DNA of 23,127 nt from a virus: positions 1 through 23,127 of IMG/VR virus record IMGVR_UViG_3300023170_000182. One strand, given 5' to 3'. Shown piece by piece: positions 15,568-23,127 of the stretch (position 1 is its first letter; each line of letters starts with the position of its first letter). The notes under the pieces are model-generated. The model saw only the letters and a program-made list of their open reading frames with translations, did no database searches and had not been told where the DNA came from. A program made the position numbers and the translations under genes.

Positions 15568-18500
15568 ATAGTTTAGGGAGAGCTCCAGTAGATCTTATTC
15601 CAACGTTTCTTCTTTGAATAATTGGATATGTTGAAAGACCTGATACGATGTTTCCTGTCACTCCAATAGAAATTGGATTAGAAGACCTTTCTAATCCTGA
15701 TGTGTTGGATAATCTACCCCAAGAATATCTACCAACTGGATAATTTATAGTTCCAGTAGTGTTTATTCCAACAAGGTTTGATGCGGAATGAACGCGACAA
15801 GTTATAATACCAGTAGCATTATTCAGTGCCTCAACATAATAAACATTATTGATATAAGTTGTTCCAATACCAATAACTTCACTATCCGAAGAATTGATAG
15901 AAGTAACACCAGATCCAACTAAAGTATCAAAGATGTATATTGGATATCCAACCTGTAATTGAGAAGTTGTTAAATCATCTAATGTAAATTCTATGGCAAG
16001 GTTTGGTGAAGATGTAGATGCAATTCCTACAACGGGTCCAATATCTCCTTGAATAGTTGTGAAATTCTTTACAAGTTCAATTGAGTCATTTCCAGTTAAT
16101 GTAGATATTGCGACGGTTGATGCGCTACCAACTATCAACACATCAAAAGAATTTAAATCAGGATCTTCATACTTAAATAATTCAACACTATCAACGAATA
16201 TTTGAGTATCAGTTGTAGATACGTCATCAATAATGTTTGCAATTGGGAAAATCAGTGGTTCGATAGAATCTCTTGCCTTAGAAACAATCTCACCATTGAT
16301 ATTTTTATCAACTTTTTGTTTTATCAAATTCAATGGTCTATCAGTAATTTCATCAACCCCAGGTCCTGAATACAAGTTCGTTTCAAATTTATCTGAGAAT
16401 GATAGATCAGTAACAGTTCTCTTTTCTTGTGATAATAAATTTGGAGCACCATTGAATTTTGGAACTTGAACAATATCACCTTTCTTTATGGTTTCATTGA
16501 CATTTGTGACTACACTAGCATCTGCAGAAGTTCCCTTGTAAAAATAAATTGAGACATTATCATTTGGTTTGGGGGCAGTGGTAAATATGAACGAAGTTCC
16601 TCCACCAAATATGTAATTGACTCCTGGTTCTTGAAGAACACCATTTATAAAGATTAATAAACAATTTTGTAAGTTGATTCTAGAATCTGATTCTTGTTCA
16701 AAACTAAGAAGTTCGCCATTGTAGAATAATGGGAATGTCTTTTTAACACCATCTTGAAGATCTGAGATAGAATCAATAAAGTCCAATTCTCCAAATTCCC
16801 AAGCGGCAAATTTGTCTGAGTATGTCTCCAAAACTGTCAATTCAAACTCATTAATAGGAGATGCTAATCTGGAATCTGTAACTAATCCAACTGGTTTAAA
16901 TACATCTCCTCTTTGGAAAGAATAACCATTTCTAGAAATTTCAAAATCATCTACTCCAAAATAAGTTGATCCAATTCCAACATATCCAACACTCAAACTA
17001 ATTGATAAACCAATACCAGTTGTGGTTGTTGTCCCAACCCCAAGTCTTGAAACTCCAATAACGGAAAGATTTTCATAAGATGGTGATGATACATATACTG
17101 ATGGATTTGTATATCCAGTTCCACCAGCACCAATGTTAAAGGAAAGTGAACCTCCAGCACCAACAACTGCGGTAATACTTGCAGGATCTCCACCAGCATC
17201 CTGATTGGAATCATAAACAGTAACACCGATAGAATTTAAACCATTGTAACCAGATCCAAAAGATCCTCCAGGAATTTCTGTTGTAATACCTGTAATAGAT
17301 CCTCCTGCGCCTACTATAGCGGTTACAGATGCCCCTACAAGAGGTGCAAAACCAAGTCCTGGTGTAGATCCTAGTGAAACAATAATTCCACCTCTTGGAG
17401 TTTCATTTTGATTTATATCACTATCTGAAGTAATATATTCTAATGGATCAGTTACAGGAACTGTAATTCCTGAGAATATAACGGTGCTTATTCCAACACC
17501 TTCTGTTATTTCAAAATTACCTCTTGGATTATTTGGAGTTGTTGGTTGTTGGAAAATTCCATTAATTAAAACAATTCCACTACCACCGATAGTTCCAATA
17601 CCAGTAGTATTTGCACCACCAACTGTTAAAGTGAACGTTCTACCAATACCATTAAACTCATTTGATAAATCATCATATATTTTGTTTGTGGTATAATCAG
17701 ATCTTAGGAAAACTCTTCCATTGAATGAAGAAGTTTCGTAATCCAAATTAAACTTAGTTTTATCTATTTGAGGATTTCCTCTTGGAGCATCTGCAAAATG
17801 TATTTCGTTTTCTACAATATTAAAAGCACCTCTATAGATATCAACCTGTGTTGATGATGTATGAGAAGTTGCAGAAGTTCCAACAAATCCTCTATCAGTT
17901 TGAACTAAATTAAATACTCCATTGTTAGTAATTGGTCCAGTACTTGACGTTCCCAAACCAACATTAGTGACTCCAAGATACTCATCATCTATTTTTAATA
18001 TATCTGATGGATTGATGGAAGATATTCCACTTAAATTAAATATTGTGGTTGCGGTTCCAATAGATCCAGATAATGTATGAGAAACATTGGTAAAAATTAA
18101 TGGATGTTGAATGAGATTATCAATTACAATTATTGACCTACCATTCTTTTTAACCATTTCAAATTGGTGAGCATTTCCTCCCCCAAGATCTGTGAATGTT
18201 ACTGCAGTTCCACTTCTTGTTGTTGATATTTGGAATTGATCATAATTGCGATCAGTTACAACAGCAAAAACAGCAGATGGTAAAGTATCAGTTACTCCAC
18301 TATTTACATTACTGTATGTTAGTGCAGTAGTAGCAACACCAACAATAGTTGATTTTGGTGTGTAAATTAATTCTTCACCATCTTTAAAGAAATGATTTGT
18401 GACATTAAACGTTCCTGTAGTTGCAATTAATGCACTAGTGTCTTGTGGGTCAACTACCTTAACAAAAATAGGTGTTCCCTCAGAAGTCAATGTAAAATTA

Positions 18501-21500
18501 GTTCTATTGATTCTATCTCCATTAATTGAGTTGTAGAATTTCAAGTCTACAGATTCTTGAATATTTCCATACTCTAGTGTTGGTGGTGTATTTTGAGTAT
18601 CTAAAATATCATAGAAGCACTGAGTGAATGCTGAAATAACTATATTTTCCGATGAATAGGCAGAATCTGGATAGAACTTAAGTTCTAAGTTTGATCCAGA
18701 ATTATTTCCACCAAATGTTCCTATGCCGATTGCAGTATCAAATGTTGTTATTCCACTAACACTTAACAAAGCTGATTGTTGCAAATAAACATCACTATTG
18801 TCCTGTAACATCATAATTTGATGAACAGATTTTGTAGATCCTATGCTAACCTCTACAAGAGATTTTACAGAATTAAATAGTGTCTTATCTAATGAAACTA
18901 CAGTTGCTATTCCAATTCCTGCAGTAAAATCTGATTTATAGATAGCAGATCTTTCAGACCCTTCTGGTTGCCTATCCAATCTAAATCTATGAGTTCCAAT
19001 TCCAGACGTAGTTGTTCCAAATCCAACAACTCTTGCTCTAAAAGTATTGTTGTTGGAAGAAGTGTTAGTGTAATTTAATGATAAAACTCCACCAGAAAGA
19101 TCGGCACCAAAAGATCCTATAAAGTTATTTGAGAAACTTGATGTTTCTTCACTATCAAAATAGTATTCTGAGAGGTATGTATTTGATCCATCAGATGATA
19201 CATACAATTCAACAAAATTCATGTCATTGGAAACATCATCAATGATTTGTACATTCGCATACAAAGATTCAAATTCTGTATTATCGAATGATGCGATGGT
19301 TCCAGTTGCTCCTGAAGTTGTTACACCAGTGGAACTTACCAAATCGATAAATCCTATCGAGGTTGTGCCAACGCCAGAAACAGAATCCATAAATCTATTT
19401 CTTACAATCTTTAGATCATAGTCTGTATCATAAGCATCCTCAGGAATAAATCTTAAATAACTGTCATTAAATTCATCTACTACTATGGACAAATCACCAT
19501 ACTGCTCACCTGGAATGTGAGATGTTGTTCCAGATCCAATATTGACAACTCCACCCTTTTCCACAAGGAAAGTATTAGATCCATCATTCAATACTACTAC
19601 TTCGGAGAATTGTACTTCGCTATTATTGGTATTTGTAATTCTAACTAAAAGATTTTCAAAAGTAATTGAGGAATCTAACTTAAAGAGATTTAAGAATTCA
19701 CTAGGACTATCCTCAAAATATGAGAACTGATCGCTGATATTGTCTATCGCAAGAACATCATTTCCAATGTTGTCAGTATAGTCCGTCAGCTTTGTATTTA
19801 ATAATTTTAAATACTTAGAATTTCCTTCAGAATCAACATCAATATCTTTTACAAAATCAAAGTCATAAATTGTATCAACTCTAAGGTCACCTACAAAATC
19901 ACGAACCACAGTTGTTCCATCAATTCCAAAAAGATCTGATGCATCTGATGTGGAAGTTATACCTGTGTCAGCAAAATCTTTCAGTCCACTAGTATGAAGA
20001 AGAGGTTTGATTGATTTTTCTACTTCTTTATATTCTTTGCTACTCTTTATGGAGTATGAGAGATTTTGATAGTAATCGTTATTAGGAATTACTTGACTAT
20101 CGAAATTTAGTTTCCCAGTTTCATTGGTCCAACCAGAATTTTTGGGAATGGAATAATTAACATTAAAAGTTCCAGAATTTTTCTCTATCTCATTAATTGT
20201 TGCTATGGTTCCTGATGATTTTCCTGTTATTATTTCGCCAACTGATAATTCATAACTTCCAGAAACCTTTAACCTTGTTCCATCATAACTAAAAACAAAT
20301 AAATCTCTCTCTATTTGGTTAGAAACTAATTGTTCTCCAATACTGAAATCTAATCTTTTTTGAGTTGTCTCAAATGTTGGATAATCATTAAACTTTATCA
20401 ACGAACCAAAACTTCCCGATGAAGTCTTAGCGATACCTGTGTTAGTAGTCAATCCACTATTGGCAACACTTGACAAGTCAAACACTACTTTGTGATATGG
20501 GGAATCTTCAATATAACTATCGACAACAAAGAATTTGTATTGATAATCTTCAGAATTAAATCCAGATCCACTGGAATTAAATTTTTCTATACCCTCAACA
20601 AAAACTTTATCACCTGAAGCAAATGGGAAGGTACTAAATCCTAGTGGAGGAACGGTTATAGCACAAGTGAATATTCCAGTAGAACTGGATTCAACTCTCT
20701 GAATACTTATTCCATTGGTATTATTAATAGTAATAATTTTAACAGAAGATTCTGGAAGACCCTTTGGAGTATCTTGTATTTCTATTCTTTGTATAGATTC
20801 GCCAACTACAATGGCGTTCAAAACTCCAGAATTAATTTTTTCTCCTGTTATTGGATTTACAATAATAACATCTGGTGATTGTGTATAACCACTACCACCA
20901 CTTTCGACCAGAACAGACTCTAATGTATTTGAATTTATTGTGGTAATATTTGGTGGTATAAACGCGGTTGGTCTTAAGGTTGGATCAAAAGAATATTCAA
21001 ACTCTTCATTTATAATTCTCAATTCTTTCACATTGCCAACAGAATTTGATTTTGCTAACAAGTAAGCATCTTTACCATTTGAAGAAGTGATGTCATTAAC
21101 TATTGGTAATTTTTCGTATCCATATCCACCAGAGATTATTCTTAATTTATCAATTCCACCTGTTGCAGTGGTAGATGATGTCGTATATTTTAGATCATCA
21201 CATTGACTTTGTGTATATGTCAGTTTTTCTGGAACACGATTCAAAACTAAATCAAAGGTAGTTGCTGCCACACTAACAACACTATGAGTTCCATTATATA
21301 CACTATTTACGAACAGAATTTCTGAGTAGTTATTTACATCTTTATCTGATGTGCTTATAAATCCAGATTTTTCTAAAGTATAATATAATTTTTCTGGTAA
21401 AGAAGCACTATAATTTATAGTTAGAGAAGCGTTTGCTGATACACCAATGGTCCCTACACTAGACAGATTGAATGGAGTTGTTGATCCAGTAGAAACAAAC

Positions 21501-23127
21501 TCATCTTTGAAATTTCTATCTCTATAAATTCCAAAATCATATCCAGAAAGAGATGAGTCTGACAAATCAAATACCAGATTATTATTCTTTATTGTTGATA
21601 TTCTTGGATTGACTAAAGATATGAATTGCGAACTCCCTCCAGTTCCTGCAATACTTACTATTGTTGGTGAAACCTTTGTAGTGTCCAAATATGTTTCACA
21701 TAATTTTATACTGTTAGAATCTACTTCAAATACGTAATAGTCTCCAGTAGACAAACCAGAAGCAACCAAATCAGCAGAATAATAAACTTTATCTCCTGTT
21801 TTTAATTCATGATCTATTAATGTTATAGTATTTGTAGTCGTATTAATTCCAGTAGAATTGAATCCTATTGGATTAACTAAAATTCTATCTTGGTTTCTAG
21901 AAATTCTTACAGCAGTAGATGTACCAATTCCAACTGACAAATTAGGATTTATGGTTAAATCAATTACATTACCAACTGACATTCCATGAGAAGTTGAAAC
22001 GGAAACTGTAGTTTTTATTTTTTCAACTGTTCCTGTGATTTGAGTATAATCAGATTCAAATGAATATAAGTCACTATCACTTCCGCCACTATGGAAAAAT
22101 ACTTCCTCAGAATTTAAGGTAGTTTTTATTCCAATTAAATTTTTACCTTTACTGATGGCAAAGACACTCGAAGGCAAACTGCTCGTTGTTACTCCATCTG
22201 TAGAAATTGAGATATTGGATCCATCTGCAGTATAAACAATTTGTTGATTGTTTTTAAATGGATGATTTTCCAAATAAATTGACTTTGTTGGAATACCTCT
22301 TTGAATTCCTGTTTCGTCACCAAAATCAAATGTTGTCAGATATGAAGTTCCTGCAGTTGTTCCATATCCCACTGCTTCTGTAGGATTGAAAAAGACTTTA
22401 TCATCAACTTTAGAATCAAAGAAATCGATATTTTGTTTGACTGTAAATGAGTCTGGTTTAAAGGTTATGAGTGAATTTGCATCATGAGAAACATTTATCA
22501 ACCCTCTTTCAACTCTTATTATGTTCTGATTTCTGAATAATCCTAAAACTTTGAGAGTTTCTGTTCCAATTCCAATACTACTTCCTATAGAAATATTGTC
22601 TGGGATTCTGGAGACATATATTTCAGTTCCACCAATACTTGCTACTGAAGATATTGATGATATTGCAACAGAACTCTTAGAATTAACACTTATTTGATGC
22701 GTACCATTTAGTCTGGAAAGATCTGTAGATAATCCAGAGATAGTTACATAATCATTATCACTTAAAGTGTGGTTTGGTAAAATTGAAACTTTTACAGTTT
22801 CTCCGTCAATCCATGTAAATATTGATTCCTCATAAGATGTAACTGTAGTCTCCAAATTGGTAATACTTTTTCCTTCTACAGATGAAACAATGACATTTGC
22901 TCCACCACCATTGGTTCCGGTATTATTAAAATCTAAAATATCATTGACTTTGTAATCAGACCCAGAATTTTTAACTTCAAATCTTTCTACATTCCCTTGT
23001 GTTACAGATTCTACAATTATTTTTTGTGTTCTAATATCATCTATTTCCGATATAAAGTCATATCCAGCATTCTTGTCGGAAACTTTATATGGTAAAGTAT
23101 TTCTGAGAAGACCAGAATTTGAAAAAT
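15563..23127 (-). CDS. Giant beta-rich virion protein in the gp7 slot (partial, 5' end beyond window)
   Basis: The frame is open from the TAA at 15563 to the right window edge, at least 2,520 residues, so the gene is truncated by the window. The TTG at 22855 is internal: the 90 codons before it are open and read as the same kind of protein (VKNSGSDYKVND...). The product is rich in Ser, Thr, Gly, Asn and Asp and beta-predicted, with no transmembrane segment noticed. It carries GYT-type repeats (SGGYGYEKLP, SGGSGYTQSP, PGGSFGSGYN, AGGTGYTNPS), at least ten GIGT/GVGTT motifs, and two NG-QxP modules (LINGIFQQP near 17560, FINGVLQEPG near 16640). T4 has gp7 (1,032 residues) directly before gp8, so a baseplate wedge or fibre role fits by position, but I see no sequence match to T4 gp7. 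It resembles the giant structural proteins found here in cyanomyoviruses. Confidence 0.82.
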   Translation of the reverse strand, partial: FSNSGLLRNTLPYKVSDKNAGYDFISEIDDIRTQKIIVESVTQGNVERFEVKNSGSDYKVNDILDFNNTGTNGGGANVIVSSVEGKSITNLETTVTSYEESIFTWIDGETVKVSILPNHTLSDNDYVTISGLSTDLSRLNGTHQISVNSKSSVAISSISSVASIGGTEIYVSRIPDNISIGSSIGIGTETLKVLGLFRNQNIIRVERGLINVSHDANSLITFKPDSFTVKQNIDFFDSKVDDKVFFNPTEAVGYGTTAGTSYLTTFDFGDETGIQRGIPTKSIYLENHPFKNNQQIVYTADGSNISISTDGVTTSSLPSSVFAISKGKNLIGIKTTLNSEEVFFHSGGSDSDLYSFESDYTQITGTVEKIKTTVSVSTSHGMSVGNVIDLTINPNLSVGIGTSTAVRISRNQDRILVNPIGFNSTGINTTTNTITLIDHELKTGDKVYYSADLVASGLSTGDYYVFEVDSNSIKLCETYLDTTKVSPTIVSIAGTGGSSQFISLVNPRISTIKNNNLVFDLSDSSLSGYDFGIYRDRNFKDEFVSTGSTTPFNLSSVGTIGVSANASLTINYSASLPEKLYYTLEKSGFISTSDKDVNNYSEILFVNSVYNGTHSVVSVAATTFDLVLNRVPEKLTYTQSQCDDLKYTTSSTTATGGIDKLRIISGGYGYEKLPIVNDITSSNGKDAYLLAKSNSVGNVKELRIINEEFEYSFDPTLRPTAFIPPNITTINSNTLESVLVESGGSGYTQSPDVIIVNPITGEKINSGVLNAIVVGESIQRIEIQDTPKGLPESSVKIITINNTNGISIQRVESSSTGIFTCAITVPPLGFSTFPFASGDKVFVEGIEKFNSSGSGFNSEDYQYKFFVVDSYIEDSPYHKVVFDLSSVANSGLTTNTGIAKTSSGSFGSLIKFNDYPTFETTQKRLDFSIGEQLVSNQIERDLFVFSYDGTRLKVSGSYELSVGEIITGKSSGTIATINEIEKNSGTFNVNYSIPKNSGWTNETGKLNFDSQVIPNNDYYQNLSYSIKSSKEYKEVEKSIKPLLHTSGLKDFADTGITSTSDASDLFGIDGTTVVRDFVGDLRVDTIYDFDFVKDIDVDSEGNSKYLKLLNTKLTDYTDNIGNDVLAIDNISDQFSYFEDSPSEFLNLFKLDSSITFENLLVRITNTNNSEVQFSEVVVLNDGSNTFLVEKGGVVNIGSGTTSHIPGEQYGDLSIVVDEFNDSYLRFIPEDAYDTDYDLKIVRNRFMDSVSGVGTTSIGFIDLVSSTGVTTSGATGTIASFDNTEFESLYANVQIIDDVSNDMNFVELYVSSDGSNTYLSEYYFDSEETSSFSNNFIGSFGADLSGGVLSLNYTNTSSNNNTFRARVVGFGTTTSGIGTHRFRLDRQPEGSERSAIYKSDFTAGIGIATVVSLDKTLFNSVKSLVEVSIGSTKSVHQIMMLQDNSDVYLQQSALLSVSGITTFDTAIGIGTFGGNNSGSNLELKFYPDSAYSSENIVISAFTQCFYDILDTQNTPPTLEYGNIQESVDLKFYNSINGDRINRTNFTLTSEGTPIFVKVVDPQDTSALIATTGTFNVTNHFFKDGEELIYTPKSTIVGVATTALTYSNVNSGVTDTLPSAVFAVVTDRNYDQFQISTTRSGTAVTFTDLGGGNAHQFEMVKKNGRSIIVIDNLIQHPLIFTNVSHTLSGSIGTATTIFNLSGISSINPSDILKIDDEYLGVTNVGLGTSSTGPITNNGVFNLVQTDRGFVGTSATSHTSSTQVDIYRGAFNIVENEIHFADAPRGNPQIDKTKFNLDYETSSFNGRVFLRSDYTTNKIYDDLSNEFNGIGRTFTLTVGGANTTGIGTIGGSGIVLINGIFQQPTTPNNPRGNFEITEGVGISTVIFSGITVPVTDPLEYITSDSDINQNETPRGGIIVSLGSTPGLGFAPLVGASVTAIVGAGGSITGITTEIPGGSFGSGYNGLNSIGVTVYDSNQDAGGDPASITAVVGAGGSLSFNIGAGGTGYTNPSVYVSSPSYENLSVIGVSRLGVGTTTTTGIGLSISLSVGYVGIGSTYFGVDDFEISRNGYSFQRGDVFKPVGLVTDSRLASPINEFELTVLETYSDKFAAWEFGELDFIDSISDLQDGVKKTFPLFYNGELLSFEQESDSRINLQNCLLIFINGVLQEPGVNYIFGGGTSFIFTTAPKPNDNVSIYFYKGTSADASVVTNVNETIKKGDIVQVPKFNGAPNLLSQEKRTVTDLSFSDKFETNLYSGPGVDEITDRPLNLIKQKVDKNINGEIVSKARDSIEPLIFPIANIIDDVSTTDTQIFVDSVELFKYEDPDLNSFDVLIVGSASTVAISTLTGNDSIELVKNFTTIQGDIGPVVGIASTSSPNLAIEFTLDDLTTSQLQVGYPIYIFDTLVGSGVTSINSSDSEVIGIGTTYINNVYYVEALNNATGIITCRVHSASNLVGINTTGTINYPVGRYSWGRLSNTSGLERSSNPISIGVTGNIVSGLSTYPIIQRRNVGIRSTGALPKLL

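Noticed and set aside
22853-22855. TTG at 22855 as the true start of the gp7-slot giant
   Set aside because: The same frame stays open for 90 further codons to the window edge and encodes similar protein, so the gene most likely starts outside the window.
1-23127. tRNA genes, CRISPR arrays, insertion sequences or host metabolic genes
   Set aside because: Looked for on both strands; nothing with a cloverleaf, regularly spaced identical repeats, transposase motifs or enzyme motifs was seen. The repeats present are protein-level beta repeats.

Overview
The window reads as part of the late structural gene block of a T4-like myovirus, most likely a marine phage infecting picocyanobacteria (Prochlorococcus or Synechococcus) or possibly SAR11. 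The evidence is the gene order. Five proteins match my recollection of T4 proteins along much of their length and occur in T4 order: gp8 baseplate wedge, gp13 and gp14 neck, gp15 tail terminator and gp16 small terminase. The DNA is AT-rich, nearly all coding, and every gene lies on the minus strand. The giant DUF4815-type protein, the GYT-type beta repeats, the 'VGIGTT' runs and the basic Cys/Lys modular protein are typical of marine cyanophage-like myoviruses. The window has no host marker and no metabolic gene, so the host cannot be settled.

Layout in transcription order (right to left): (1) a giant beta-rich structural protein of at least 2,520 residues in the T4 gp7 slot, cut by the right window edge; (2) gp8; (3) a 2,363-residue DUF4815-type structural protein where T4 carries genes 9 to 12; (4) a 65-residue coiled-coil protein, overlapping gene 3 by an ATGA; (5) a 112-residue Ig-like beta protein behind a late promoter; (6) a 456-residue repetitive fibre-like protein in the slot of T4 wac (whisker); (7) gp13; (8) gp14, enlarged by a block of GYT repeats; (9) gp15; (10) gp16; (11) a 480-residue Lys/Cys-rich modular protein; (12) the first codons of another gene at the left edge, possibly gp17.

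The genes build the outer baseplate wedge and its attached fibres (1 to 3), the head-tail neck and perhaps whiskers (6 to 8), the tail tip that meets the neck (9), and DNA packaging (10). They are packed tightly, with 1-nt TAATG or 4-nt ATGA overlaps or gaps of a few bases. Two exact T4-type late promoter boxes (TATAAATA) sit in the only two larger gaps, before gp8 and before the 112-residue gene, and a weaker GATAAATA box lies about 100 bp before the DUF4815 gene. This suggests at least two late transcription units. There is no non-coding stretch over 300 bases, and I saw no tRNA, CRISPR array, insertion sequence or hairpin terminator.

No wholly unknown system stands out. The least understood parts are the two giant proteins replacing T4 gp7 and gp9 to gp12, the spread of one beta-repeat type across neighbouring structural genes, and the modular Cys-pair protein downstream of the small terminase.
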